Assembly: GCA_963765955.1 (NCBI GenBank) | Contig: CAVXYA010000004.1 | Coordinates: 124,001 to 188,000 of the forward strand | Length of the DNA: 64,000 nt | Source: JAXDMK01 sp963765955 | GTDB taxonomy: Bacteria; Actinomycetota; Acidimicrobiia; Acidimicrobiales; AC-14 | Direction: 5' to 3' | Shown: in pieces, positions 46,332 to 56,852 of the stretch | How the letters are laid out: the number at the start of each line of letters is the position of its first letter | How positions within the stretch are numbered: position 1 is the stretch's first letter | The notes under the pieces: model-generated | Told to the model about the DNA's origin: nothing | Databases searched by the model: none | The model's input: the letters and a program-made list of their open reading frames with translations, nothing else | Position numbers and translations under genes: made by a program

Positions 46332-47033
46332 GTGACCGACACGTCCCCCACCGCGCCCGTCGTCCCGTCCACCGGGTGGGGCGTGCTCCACCTGTTCTGC
46401 AAGGCGCCGACGGGGGCCGTCGAGCGGGAGGCGGTGGTGGCCGCGGTCAAGGCATGCCAGGCCGACGACCACCAGGTGGTCACCTTCGCCGTCCTCGGCC
46501 ACAAGGCCGACCTGGGGTTCATGGCGGTAGGGCCCGACCTGTGGCGGCTCCAGGGCTTCCAGGCCGACCTGTCCGCCGCCGGGCTGGTGATGGCCGACTC
46601 CTACGTGTCGCTCACCGAGGTGTCGGAGTACGCCGAGGGCATGCCCCCCGAGCGCCTCGAGCCCCGGCTGCACCCGGTGCTCCCGCCCGAGGGCAAGCGG
46701 GCCCTGTGCTTCTACCCGATGTCGAAGCGCCGCGACCTCACCGGCAACTGGTACACCCTGCCCTTCGAGGAGCGGCGGGCGCTGATGGAGGGCCACGGGC
46801 GGGTGGGCCGCCAGTACGCGGGCCGGGTGCTGCAGCTCATCACCGGGTCCACCGGCCTCGACGACTGGGAGTGGGCCGTCACCCTCTTCGCCGCCGATCC
46901 CGTCGCCCTCAAGGAGTGCGTCCACGAGATGCGCTTCGACCAGGCGTCGGCCGTCTACGCCGAGTTCGGCCCCTTCGTCACCGGCCTGGTCGCCCCCGTC
47001 GAGGACGTCCTCACCCGGGTCGGGGTGGCGTAG
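46332..47033 (+). CDS. hemQ: Coproheme decarboxylase HemQ (chlorite dismutase family)
   Basis: Last step of the coproporphyrin-dependent haem pathway of Gram-positive bacteria: coproheme to haem b using peroxide. 233 residues from GTG 46332. The conserved active-site Tyr is in CFYPMSKRR, and the proximal His in EGHGRVGRQYAGRV (near 155). This form lacks the distal Arg pattern of true chlorite dismutases. No other haem genes are adjacent. Cytosolic. Confidence 0.92.
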   Translation: MTDTSPTAPVVPSTGWGVLHLFCKAPTGAVEREAVVAAVKACQADDHQVVTFAVLGHKADLGFMAVGPDLWRLQGFQADLSAAGLVMADSYVSLTEVSEYAEGMPPERLEPRLHPVLPPEGKRALCFYPMSKRRDLTGNWYTLPFEERRALMEGHGRVGRQYAGRVLQLITGSTGLDDWEWAVTLFAADPVALKECVHEMRFDQASAVYAEFGPFVTGLVAPVEDVLTRVGVA

Positions 47034-47074
47034 GAGATTGCGTGCACTCGGCCACCGGCCGCTGCCGCAGTCAT

Positions 47075-47169
47075 GCCACGGCGTTTCGTGCGCTTCTAGC
47101 GCCCTGAAATCAGCCCCGCGCTCCTGATCTGGGGCGCTACCGATGATCGAAAACGCAAACGGGCGTGGC
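47075..47169. repeat. Nested imperfect palindrome, about 95 bases
   Basis: Paired arms from outside in: GCCACG (47075-47080)/CGTGGC (47164-47169), CGTTT (47082-47086)/AAACG (47151-47155), TAGCGCC (47097-47103)/GGCGCTA (47133-47139), with a TGA-ATCAG/CTGATC match near the tip. It fills the gap between the convergent hemQ and livF genes and could end transcription from both sides. Confidence 0.65.
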
Positions 47170-47171
47170 GC

Positions 47172-47891
47172 TCAGTCCTCGCCCAGGTAGGCCTTGCGCA
47201 CCTGGGGGTTGTCACGGAGGTCGGCGCCGGTGCCGGACAGGACGATGCGGCCCGTCTCCAGGACGTGGGCCTCGTCGGCCAGGGCCAGGGCGGCGGACGC
47301 GTTCTGCTCCACCAGCAGCACGGTGGTGCCGGCGGCTTTCAGCTCGGCCAGGGCGTCGAAGATGCGGCGCATCATGATCGGCGACAGTCCCATCGACGGC
47401 TCGTCGAGCATGAGCAGGCGGGGCCGGCACATGAGCGCCCGGCCCATGGCCAGCATCTGCTGCTCGCCCCCCGACAGCGTTCCGGCGGCCTGGGACCGCC
47501 GCTCCCCCAGCACCGGGAACCGCTCGTAGACGCCATCGCGGTCGCCGGTTATCGCCTCCTGGCCGTCGGACCGGGTGAAGGCGCCCAGGTCGAGGTTCTC
47601 CTCGACGGTCATGCGAGGGAAGATGCGCCGGCCCTCGGGGGCGTGGGCGAGGCCCCGCTCCACGATCTCGTGGGCCGGCACCTGGTCGATGCGCTCGCCG
47701 TCGAACAGGATCTCCCCGGAGGTCGGCCGCAGCAGCCCGGACACGGTGCGCAACACGGTGGTCTTGCCCGCCCCGTTGCTGCCGATGAGCGTCACCAAGC
47801 TCCCGGCCTCGACCGAGAAGCTCACCCCCTTGACCGCCTCGATGCGGCCGTACGACACCCGGACGTCGTTGACCTCGAGCAAGGCGCTCAT
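47172..47891 (-). CDS. livF: Branched-chain amino acid-type ABC transporter ATPase LivF
   Basis: One of two ATPases of a HAAT-family importer. 239 residues: Walker A GSNGAGKTT, Q-loop region, signature LSGGEQQMLAMGRAL, Walker B LLMLDEPSMGLSP and the HAAT-specific VEQNASAALALAD. ATG 47891 overlaps the livG stop. Last gene of the operon livK-livH-livM-livG-livF. Confidence 0.93.
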   Translation of the reverse strand: MSALLEVNDVRVSYGRIEAVKGVSFSVEAGSLVTLIGSNGAGKTTVLRTVSGLLRPTSGEILFDGERIDQVPAHEIVERGLAHAPEGRRIFPRMTVEENLDLGAFTRSDGQEAITGDRDGVYERFPVLGERRSQAAGTLSGGEQQMLAMGRALMCRPRLLMLDEPSMGLSPIMMRRIFDALAELKAAGTTVLLVEQNASAALALADEAHVLETGRIVLSGTGADLRDNPQVRKAYLGED

Positions 47892-48674
47892 GTAGCCGCG
47901 GGGGCGCCCAGGTAGGCCTCGATCACCCGGGGGTCGGACTGCACCTCGGACGGGCTGCCCTCCACCAGCTTCGACCCCTGCACCAGCACCGCCACCCGGT
48001 CGCACAGGTTGAAGATGAAGCGCATGTCGTGCTCGATGACCACCACCGACAGGCCCTGGTCGCGCACCCGTCGGACCAGGTCCATCGCCGCCCCCGTCTC
48101 GTTGGGGTTCATCCCCGCGGTGGGCTCGTCGAGGAGGAGCAGGCCGGGGTCGGTGGCCAGGGCCCGGGCGATCTCCAGCCGGCGCTGGTCTCCGTAGGGG
48201 AGGTTCTTGGCCAGCGTGTCCCGGTGGCGGGACAGGCCGACGAAGGCCAGCAGCTCGGTCGACCGGGCCTCCGACTCCCGCTCCTCGCGGCGGAAGGCAG
48301 GCCCCCGGCCGATGGCGGCCAGCACGCCCGCCCGGGTGCGGCAGTGCCGCCCCACCAGCACGTTCTCGAGGGCGGTCATGTTGGGGAACAGGCGGATGTT
48401 CTGGAACGTGCGGGCCACGCCGGCCTTGGTGACCCGGGCCGGGTTGCCGGGCAGCTCCTCGCCCCGGTAGAGCACCTGGCCCGACGTCGGCTCCAGCATC
48501 CCCGTCAGGCAGTTGAAGAACGTCGTCTTGCCCGCCCCGTTGGGGCCGATGAGGCCGACGATCTCCCGCTCCCCCACGTCGAGGTCGACCTCGTGCACCG
48601 CCACCAGCCCGCCGAATCGCTTGGTGACCTTCCGGGCCTGGAGGATGGGCGGGGCGACGGCGGGCGTCGGTCAT
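47888..48674 (-). CDS. livG: Branched-chain amino acid-type ABC transporter ATPase LivG (N-terminal frameshift)
   Basis: Second ATPase: Walker A GPNGAGKTT, GVARTFQNIRLFPNMT, LPYGDQRRLEIARAL signature, LLLDEPTAGMNPNE and VVVIEHDMRF. The gene-finder start at 48604 loses the first strand. ATG 48674 overlaps the livM stop (ATGA), and removing one G of GGG at 48662-48664 (plus strand) restores the N-terminus APPILQARKVTKRFGGLVAV and 261 residues. Confidence 0.9.
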
Positions 48675-50349
48675 GGCGCACCGGCCATGGCCGACCCCGG
48701 CGGGGCGCCGCTGGCGTCGGCGCCCCCCTCCTCGTCCCGGAACTCCCGCTGCCGGCGCCGGCTGGGGACGATGCCCTCGGGCCGGAACCGCATCATCAGG
48801 ATCAACGCCGCCCCGAAGAGCAGGAGCCGCTTGTCCTGGAACGCCCGCAGCTTCTCGGGGATCACGAGGAGGGCAGCCGACCCGAGCAGCGCCCCCGGCA
48901 CGCTCCCCATCCCGCCCAGCACCACCGCCGCCACCAGCAGGATCGACTCCAGGAACGTGTAGGAGTCGGGCGACACCTGGGTGGTGACGTGAGCGTTCAC
49001 CGTCCCCGCGGCCCCGGCCATGAAGGCGCCGATGGCGAAGGCGAGCAGCTTGAGGCGGACGGTGTCGACGCCCATGGCCGCGGCCGCCACCTCGTCCTCC
49101 CGGATGGCCACCCACGCCCGCCCGATGCGGCTGCCGTTGAGCCGGGTGAAGGCCACGATGGCGAACGTCAGCAGGAGCAGCTCGACGTAGTAGTAGTTGG
49201 CGAACCCGGGCAGGGTGACCCCGAGCACCTCGTGGCTGGCGCCGAAGTCGTAGTCGCCCACCGCCAGGTTGGGCACCCCCGAGATCCCGTTGGGGCCGCG
49301 GGTGAGACCGTCCCAGTTGTTGGCCGCGATGCGGAAGATCTCGCCGAAGCCGAGGGTGACGATGGCGAGGTAGTCCCCCCGTAATCGGAGGGTCGGGGCG
49401 CCGAGCAGCACCCCGAAGGCGGCGGCGATGACCGCGCCCAGGAGGACGACCAGGAGGAAGGGCAGGTGCATGTCGACGGTGGTGAGGGCGGCGCCGGCGA
49501 ACAGGGCCCCCACGTAGGCGCCGACGCCGAAGAAGGCCACGTACCCGAGGTCGAGCAGCCCGGCCAGGCCTACCACCACGTTCAGCCCGAGGGCGGCGGC
49601 CGCGAACACGCCGATCGAGGCGAACACCCGGATCCAGTAGGCGTTGCCGTCCTGGGTGAAGGGGAAGGCCAGCGACGCCACCGCGGCCGCCCCCAGCGCC
49701 ACCGACCGGTGGCGGGCGACCAGCTCCTCCAGCCACGAGAACAGGCCGAGGCGGGACACGGTGAGCGACGCCGCGACGACGAACACCAGCCACGACACGA
49801 ACCGGCTCGACTCGTCGATGCCGAGCCCCCACACGGTGAGGAACAGCACCGCCCCCACCGCCCCGACCACCGCGGCCCACTCCAGAGGCGGGGCCAATCG
49901 GGGCCAGTCCTCGGGTAGCGGCCGTTCGTCAGAAGCCGGGATGGCGACAAAGGCGGCCAGCAACACCAGCCCGCCCGCCACCGTCAACCACGCCCCGTAG
50001 GCGACGCCCCCCAGGCCGCCGCCCTCGCCGGCGATGGCGACCACGTTGTAGCCGGCCACCGCGATCACGCCGGTGGCGGCCATGATCCCCGCCCGCCGCC
50101 GGCCGGGCCGCTTCACCACGGCCAGCGCCGCCGCCGACACCAGGACCAGGGTGAACTGGCGGGCCCCGCCGGGGAACCCAGCGAGCGACATCTTTCCCGG
50201 GAAGCCGCCGAACGTCGCCCACGGCGAGAGGCTGCCGACCACCACCAGGACGGCGCCGACGACGGACGCCCCCCGGGGCGGCACCCGGGCCACCAGCGCC
50301 CCCACCACCGGGCCCGCGGCCAGGCGCACCCGTCCGAACGGCGAACCCG

Positions 50350-50353
<4 letters not shown>
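48671..50353 (-). CDS. livM: Branched-chain amino acid-type ABC transporter permease LivM (extended)
   Basis: 560 residues from ATG 50353, clearly longer than the usual 300-400. The C-terminal part is the LivM core (GLNVVVGLAGLLDLGYVAFFG, LRLRGDYLAIVTLGFGEIFR, AWVAIREDEVAAAAMGVD). About 230 N-terminal residues add several further membrane helices with no LivM match that I can see. A charged tail of about 25 residues ends it. It overlaps livH and livG by four bases. Confidence 0.88.
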
Positions 50354-51267
<914 letters not shown>

Positions 51268-51327
51268 GACTCCCCGGGTTCGGGACCGTGACCGGCGTGA
51301 CCGGCGGGACCGGGACCTGCGGCCTGG

Positions 51328-52552
51328 CTAGCCGGCGAACGTGCCGGTCTTGCGCGGCGTCCAGGTGTTGTTGGCGACCTGGTTCATCGTGAGCAGCTTG
51401 GTGACCGTGTCGCCGTACTGGTCGAACGCCACCTTCCCGGTGACGCCCTCGATGTCGGTGGCCTGGACGGCGGCGATCACCTGCCGGCGGGTCTCGTCGT
51501 CGATGGCGTCGGCGTCGGCGAGGACCTGGGCCAGGGCGCTGATGATCACGTTGGCCGCGTCGTAGGCGAGGGCGCCCTGGGCCGAGGGCGGGTCACGGTA
51601 GGCAGCCGCGGCGTAGGCGTCGAGGAAGGCCTGGCCCTTCTCCAGCTGCTCGGCGGGGGCACCGATCGACGTGCCCAGGTCGCCGTTGGCCGCTTCCTTG
51701 GCGTTGTTGATGTAGTCCTGGTCGACGATGCCGTCGCCGCCCATGAGGGGGGCGGTGACACCCTGCTTCTTCAGCTCGGTGGTGAACCGGGCCGCGGCCG
51801 CGTACTCGCCGCCGTAGAAGATGAGGTCGGGGCTGAGGGACGCGATGTTGGTGACGTCGCTCGAGTAGTCGGTTGTCTCCTCGGCGATCACCCTGATGTC
51901 GCCCACGACCGTGCCGCCCTTGCCGGTGAAGCGGGCCTGGAACGACTCGGCCAGCCCCTTCCCGTAGGTCTTGCCGTCGTGGACGAGCAGGACGTTGCGG
52001 AAGTTGCCCTCGGTGTAGGCGTAGTCGGCCGCGAAGCCGCCCTTGGAGGGAGTCGAGGGTGGCGGTGCGGAAGTAGTTCTTGTTGGGGCGCACCGGGCTG
52101 GTGGCGAAGTCCTTGCCCCGGGTGAGGGTGTCGTTGGTGTTGCCCGGCGACACCTGGGCGATGTTGGCCCGGTCGAGAATCGGAATCGTCTGCTGCGCCA
52201 CCGACGAGTTGAACGTCCCCACCACGGCCACCACCGCGCTGTCGGACGCCAGCTTGTTCGCCGCCTGGCTGCCGACGTCGGGCTTGCTGCTGTCGTCCTC
52301 CGCGGCCAGCTCGAGGCGCCAGCCCGGGATGCGGTCGGCGTCGTTGGCCTGGCGGACGGCCAGGTCGACCGAGTTGCGGATGCCGATCCCGAACGAGGTG
52401 GAGCCCGCCACCAAGGGGACGATCACGCCGATCTTGGCCACCTTCCGCTCGTCGCCGCCGCTCTCCTCCGCATCACTCCCGCACGCCGCCAGGATGACGG
52501 CCGCCACCATCACGAGCGTCAGCGTGCGCCAGGTCCGTTGCTTCGTCACCAT
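51328..52552 (-). CDS. livK: Branched-chain amino acid-type ABC transporter substrate-binding lipoprotein (one frameshift)
   Basis: Solute-binding protein of the importer. Signal with lipobox LAAC, then KIGVIVPLVAGSTSFGIGIR and AVVGTFNSSVAQQTIPIL of the periplasmic-binding fold type I. The frame breaks at 52040-52042 (plus strand CCC, one extra); correction joins LDSLQ to GGFAADYAYTEGNFRNVLLV and gives 407 residues. Real ligands of such proteins range from leucine to urea or amides; specificity cannot be read here. Confidence 0.9.
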
Positions 52553-52604
52553 GAGGGCCTCCCTAGCCGGCTCGACCCGTGCAGGCTAGCGGTAACGTCT
52601 GCTC

Positions 52605-53411
52605 GTGGCCGAGACCTCTGAGGTGGCCGCCCTCCGCCGGCACCTGCACGACCTCGAGCGGGTCGTGGTCGCCTTCAGCGGCGGCGCCGATTCCGCCTTC
52701 CTGGCCTGGGTGGCCCACGACACGCTGGGTGTGTCGGGGGCCTCGGCGGTGACGGCGGTGTCGCCCTCGCTGGCCGGCGAGGAGGCGGACGACTGCGCCG
52801 CCCTGGCCAAGGAGTGGGGGCTGCGGTGGCGGACGGTGGACACCGACGAGCTCGACCGGCCCGCCTACGTGGCCAACGACACCGACCGCTGCCGGCACTG
52901 CAAGACCGAGCTGATGGACGCGCTGGCGCCCTCGGCCGCGGCCGAGAACGCCACCATCGTCCTGGGCACCAACCTCGACGACCTCGACGACCATCGCCCC
53001 GGCCAGGCCGCGGCCGCCGAGCGGGGGGCGGCGTTCCCCCTGGTCGACGCCGGCTTCACCAAGGCCGCGGTGCGGGAGGCGTCGCGCCGGCTCGGCCTGC
53101 GCACGTGGGACAAGCCGGCGGCCGCCTGCCTGGCCTCCCGCATCCCCTACGGCACGCCTGTCACCCTCGGCACGCTCGACCGGGTGGGCCGGGCCGAGGC
53201 CGCCCTCCACCGGCTCGGGTTCGGCCAGGTGCGGGTCCGCCACTACGGCGACCTGGCCCGCCTGGAGGTCGAGCTGGCCGACCTGCCCCAGGCCGTCGAG
53301 CGCCGCCTCGAAGTCGTGGCGGCGGTGAAGGCCGCCGGCTACACCCGGGTGACGCTCGACCTGGAGGGCTTCCGGTCGGGCAATCTGAACGTCCCGCGTC
53401 CCGACGGCTAG
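52605..53411 (+). CDS. larE: LarE-type ATP-dependent sacrificial sulfur transferase
   Basis: PP-loop enzyme that in LarE adds sulfur to the pyridinium precursor of the nickel-pincer cofactor. 268 residues: VVVAFSGGADSAFLAWVAHD, RCRHCKTELMDAL, LGTNLDDLDDHRPGQ and KPAAACLASRIPYG, all of the LarE/ExsB-like family; a Cys in ACLASR is a candidate sulfur donor. larB, larC and larA are not in the window, so the actual pathway is uncertain. Convergent with the next gene (4-base overlap). Confidence 0.8.
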   Translation: MAETSEVAALRRHLHDLERVVVAFSGGADSAFLAWVAHDTLGVSGASAVTAVSPSLAGEEADDCAALAKEWGLRWRTVDTDELDRPAYVANDTDRCRHCKTELMDALAPSAAAENATIVLGTNLDDLDDHRPGQAAAAERGAAFPLVDAGFTKAAVREASRRLGLRTWDKPAAACLASRIPYGTPVTLGTLDRVGRAEAALHRLGFGQVRVRHYGDLARLEVELADLPQAVERRLEVVAAVKAAGYTRVTLDLEGFRSGNLNVPRPDG

Positions 53412-54463
53412 GGGAAGATGAAGGGCATCTCCAGCGGCGAGCCGTTGTCGGCCACGAACACGTCGAGGATCGTGAACTGCTCCGGGTTGGTGACGCCCGT
53501 CACGAAGGCGTGGTTGGTGACCAGGATCGAACCCTGCCCGTTGAAGGCGATGTTGGCCGGGGAGTCGTAGGGGAAGATGGGATTGCCCTGGTTGGCCAGC
53601 CGGACCTCCTCCGCTCCGCCCGGTCCCAGGATCGAGATGCCGGAGGCAAACGGGGTGGCGATGGCCACGTAGAGCCGGCCCGTCTTTCCGAACGCGATCC
53701 CGTCGGGTGCGTCGCCGTTGGTGTACTCGTGGAAGACAGTCAAGCTGGCCGCCGTCGGCTTGGCCACGAGCGGGAGCGTGTACACGAACGCCCGGTTGTT
53801 GAGATCGGCCGTCACGGTGAAGTACACCTTGGACCGGCTCGGGTCGAGGCGGATGCCGTTCGTCCCGAAGGACGCAGAGGCCAGGCGGATGTCCTGGAAC
53901 CAGATCTGGGGCTGTCCACCACCGGGGGGGACACGCCAGATGGTCGCCTGGAGGGAATCGGTCACATAGGCGTTGCCGATCTTGTCGAAGGCGAGGTCGT
54001 TGGGCAGGGCGGGGGCGTCGAACGGCGTGGGCGAGCAGGGCGTGCCCGCCGGCACCGCCGAGCAGGGCTTCAGGTCGGGGAACGGCGTGGAGTACTGCTC
54101 CTGCTTCCCGTTGAGCGAGATGCGGTAGATGCCGAGTTGCGTGTTCAGGACGTAGGCCCGCAGGAGACGGTCGAGCGCCAGGGAGGAGTTGGCGTGCTCC
54201 TGGGCCAGGTTCTCCCCCTGGGTGGCCCACGACTTCAGCAGCAGTCCGGTGGCCGCGTGGTAGAGCAGCACCTTCGACGGGCCCTTCCCGGCGGTGCCGA
54301 ACGTGGCCGGGCCCGAGACCCAAACCAGACCGCTGGCGTAGGCGATGCCCTCCGGGAACCCGGGCGGCGTCGGCACCTTGGCCAGCACCTTTGCGTCACC
54401 GAACGGCCGGGGCGCGCCCGCGTCCGCCACTCCGACGCTCAGCAGCATCGACGCCAGCACCAA
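53408..54463 (-). CDS. Secreted SMP-30/gluconolactonase-like beta-propeller protein
   Basis: About 351 residues. N-terminal signal (ALVLASMLLSVGVADAGA) then repeated propeller-type strands such as FPEGIAYASGLVWVSG, LPNDLAFDKIGNAYVTDSL, DGIAFGKTGRLYVAI and SPANIAFNGQGSILVTNH. The start is doubtful: TTG 54463 is the first candidate after an in-frame TGA, and a 1-2 base error upstream may hide a longer signal. Substrate unknown; similar proteins bind sugars or lactones. Confidence 0.65.
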   Translation of the reverse strand: MVLASMLLSVGVADAGAPRPFGDAKVLAKVPTPPGFPEGIAYASGLVWVSGPATFGTAGKGPSKVLLYHAATGLLLKSWATQGENLAQEHANSSLALDRLLRAYVLNTQLGIYRISLNGKQEQYSTPFPDLKPCSAVPAGTPCSPTPFDAPALPNDLAFDKIGNAYVTDSLQATIWRVPPGGGQPQIWFQDIRLASASFGTNGIRLDPSRSKVYFTVTADLNNRAFVYTLPLVAKPTAASLTVFHEYTNGDAPDGIAFGKTGRLYVAIATPFASGISILGPGGAEEVRLANQGNPIFPYDSPANIAFNGQGSILVTNHAFVTGVTNPEQFTILDVFVADNGSPLEMPFIFP

Positions 54464-54653
54464 GGCCGGCAGCGCAGCGCCGCCGTGCGGTAGTCAGTCT
54501 CCAACGGCCCATTCCGAGCTCCTCGCCTCAGACCCCGCCGGATCGGCGCGAGCCGTCATCGAGGAAGCATAGGACGCACCGACTCGTGTCGGGACAGAGG
54601 CCGGTTGTTTGTGCGCCGCGTCGGCGGGGCGCCGCCCGACTCCGGCAGCCTTT

Positions 54654-54692
54654 GTGGAGGAAAAGCGACCTGGGCGGTCGCTTTTCCTCCAC
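54654..54692. repeat. Perfect 17-base palindrome
   Basis: GTGGAGGAAAAGCGACC (54654-54670), loop TGGGC, GGTCGCTTTTCCTCCAC (54676-54692). No T-run on either strand beyond the arm's own TTTT. It is between two minus-strand genes and could be a terminator for neither in an obvious way; AT content of the arm differs from its surroundings. Confidence 0.75.
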
Positions 54693-54740
54693 GTAAGACT
54701 CGCCACCCGGCCCGTCAGCGTCGGCGGGCGGAGCCCGGGT

Positions 54741-55940
54741 TTATGCGCCGAACTTGGCCAGGCGACCCGAGGCCCCCAGCATCAGGGTCATGAGGTGCTT
54801 GCCCTCCCGCCGGCCCAGCGCGCCCTGCAGGCACCACCGCTCGCCGAAGCGGGTGACGTCGTCCCGACCCACCCGCGGTCCCCACATCAGCACCGGCACC
54901 GGATGCCAGGAGTGGGCCGCCATCTGGCTGGGGGTGGAGTGGTCGCCGGTGACGACGAGCACATCGGGCGCCAGCGCCGCCACCTCGGCGATGACCTCGT
55001 CGAGCGCCTCGATGGCCGCCACCTTGGCCGGGAAGTTGCCGTCCTCCCCCGCCGAGTCGGGGGACTTGTGGTGGAAGAAGAAGTAGTCGTAGTCGTCCCA
55101 GTACTTCCGCAGCAGCGCCAGCTCCTCGTCGAGGTTGGCCGGCTTGGGCAGGACGTCCATGCCCACCAGGCTGGCCACACCGCGGTACATCGGGTACACG
55201 GCGATGGCCGCCGGGCGCACGCCGTAGCGCTCGTACATCGACGGCAGGGCCCGGTGGGAGTCGAAGCCCCGCAGCAGCACGACGTTGGCCTTGGGGTGGT
55301 CGGCCAGCACGGCCCGCACCTGACGGTCGAACTCGGCCACCACCTCGGCCGTGTGATCGGAGATCGGAAGCGTCGCCCGGGGGGCAGCGGGCGGCACGCC
55401 TACCTTCTGGGGGTCGGTGTCGGCCAGCAGGGGACTGAGCCCCTCGCCCCGGAACACGACGAGCACCCGGTGCTGGGCCTCGTGGGCGATGGTGACGTCG
55501 ACCCCCTCGATGGTGATGCCCGCCCGCAGGCGAGCGACCACCTCGACGGCCTCGTCGTCGGGCAGGCGTCCGGCCCGACGGTCGGTGATGAAGCCCTGGG
55601 CGTCGAGGGTGGCCAGGTTGCCGCGGGCGGCGACGTCGCCCGGCCGGACCTCGACCTCGAGGCCGGCGGCCGACAGGGCGCCCCGGCCCAACTGGTACTC
55701 GACGGGGTCGTAGCCGAAGAGGGCCATGTGGGCGGGGCCGGAACCGGGCGTGATGCCGGGTCCCACCGGGTCGTGCAGGCCGACGCTGCCGGCGGCGGCC
55801 AGGGCGTCGAGGTTCGGGGTGTGCGCCTCCTCCAGCTCCGTCCCCCGGTCGGGGCCGGCGAAGCCGGCGAGGCCGTCGAGCACCACCAGCACGATCTTGC
55901 CGGGAGAGGGCTGGACCAGGGGGGAGAGGTCGAGAGTCAC
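54741..55940 (-). CDS. apgM: 2,3-bisphosphoglycerate-independent phosphoglycerate mutase, archaeal (ApgM) type
   Basis: Interconverts 3- and 2-phosphoglycerate. 399 residues from GTG 55940: KIVLVVLDGLAGF with metal-binding Asp, HTPNLDALAAAGSVGLHDPV (cut), the nucleophile region GPAHMALFGYDP, FFFHHKSPDSAGEDGN, VVTGDHSTPS and HSWHPVPVLM, as in the ApgM/alkaline-phosphatase superfamily. Cytosolic. Glycolytic or gluconeogenic use. Confidence 0.92.
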   Translation of the reverse strand: MTLDLSPLVQPSPGKIVLVVLDGLAGFAGPDRGTELEEAHTPNLDALAAAGSVGLHDPVGPGITPGSGPAHMALFGYDPVEYQLGRGALSAAGLEVEVRPGDVAARGNLATLDAQGFITDRRAGRLPDDEAVEVVARLRAGITIEGVDVTIAHEAQHRVLVVFRGEGLSPLLADTDPQKVGVPPAAPRATLPISDHTAEVVAEFDRQVRAVLADHPKANVVLLRGFDSHRALPSMYERYGVRPAAIAVYPMYRGVASLVGMDVLPKPANLDEELALLRKYWDDYDYFFFHHKSPDSAGEDGNFPAKVAAIEALDEVIAEVAALAPDVLVVTGDHSTPSQMAAHSWHPVPVLMWGPRVGRDDVTRFGERWCLQGALGRREGKHLMTLMLGASGRLAKFGA

Positions 55941-56094
55941 GGGATCAGCCTAGAGAAGGGCGAGGGGCAAGGCGGACTGGGGCCGGTGTCCCCCGGGCTG
56001 GACGCAGGGGGAGCCGGTGGGGCTGGGGGTCCACCGGACTCCCCCCTGCGATTCTGACGGTACCCCGGCCCCGACGGGCGCCGGACCACGTTCG

Positions 56095-56598
56095 TCACCC
56101 CTCTTGTTCCAGCGGCGCCGTCTCGAGCAGGTAGCCGCGGGACCGCACCGTGCGGATGGCCAGGCCGAGCGGCCACAGGCGCCGGCGCAGGCGGAGGACG
56201 TGGACGTCGAGGGCGTTGCGGCCCGGTGCTCCCTCCGGCCAGCCGGCCCGGACCAGCGCGTCGCGGCTGGCCACGGCTCCGAAGCGGGCGACGAGGGCGT
56301 CGGTGAGGCGGGCCTCGAGGGGCGGCAGCGCGACCCACCGGCCACCGAACCGGAGCACGCCGTGGACGTCGAGGCCGGGAGCATCGTGGCGGTGGACCTG
56401 GCTGCGGACGGTGAGGGCGTCGACCCGGGCCCGCACGTCGCCCTCGGTGGCGGGGACCCGGATCCAGTCCTCCAGGCAGTCGCACACCGGTGGGGGGTCC
56501 TGGCCGTCCTCCACCAGGAGGAGGCGCGGGTCGCCCGCCATCCGCAATCGTGCCCGCCGGGCGTCCTCGTCGGGCCACCGGAGGAGCGTCACGTCCAC
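56095..56598 (-). CDS. Winged-helix (OmpR/PhoB-type) DNA-binding protein with degenerate N-terminal domain
   Basis: 167 residues from GTG 56598. The C-terminal ~95 residues are an OmpR-type winged helix (PPLEARLTDALVARFGAVAS, NALDVHVLRLRRRLWPLGLA, IRTVRSRGYLL). The N-terminal half (LLLVEDGQDPPPVCDCLEDW) is only about 65 residues and is not a recognisable receiver; no phosphoacceptor Asp context is visible. There is no histidine kinase nearby. Probably a one-component or pseudo-response regulator. Confidence 0.7.
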   Translation of the reverse strand: MDVTLLRWPDEDARRARLRMAGDPRLLLVEDGQDPPPVCDCLEDWIRVPATEGDVRARVDALTVRSQVHRHDAPGLDVHGVLRFGGRWVALPPLEARLTDALVARFGAVASRDALVRAGWPEGAPGRNALDVHVLRLRRRLWPLGLAIRTVRSRGYLLETAPLEQEG

Positions 56599-56852
56599 TG
56601 CTTCGACTCCACGGCAGCCGAACGTAGGGTGCCCATATTGCTGCTGTGTTTCCCGACGATGAACCTCTGCGTTCTACCGGTCGGGCCCCGGCGGGAAGGT
56701 CTGGCCGGAGCGGCTCGGCAGTGGGGCCCCGCTGCCGCTGGTGCGCCGAGCGCAGGTGACCTGAGGCGAAGGATAAGCTCTGCTTTAGGTCTTACGGCCT
56801 ATTCATCAAAAGAACCTCAACCCACCCCGGCCGCGCTCCGACCTAAGGATGC

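Noticed and set aside
56770..56850. Possible riboswitch or structured leader in front of the matrixin gene
   Set aside because: The AT-richer stretch is suggestive but matches no riboswitch consensus that I can recognise and has no clear stem set.
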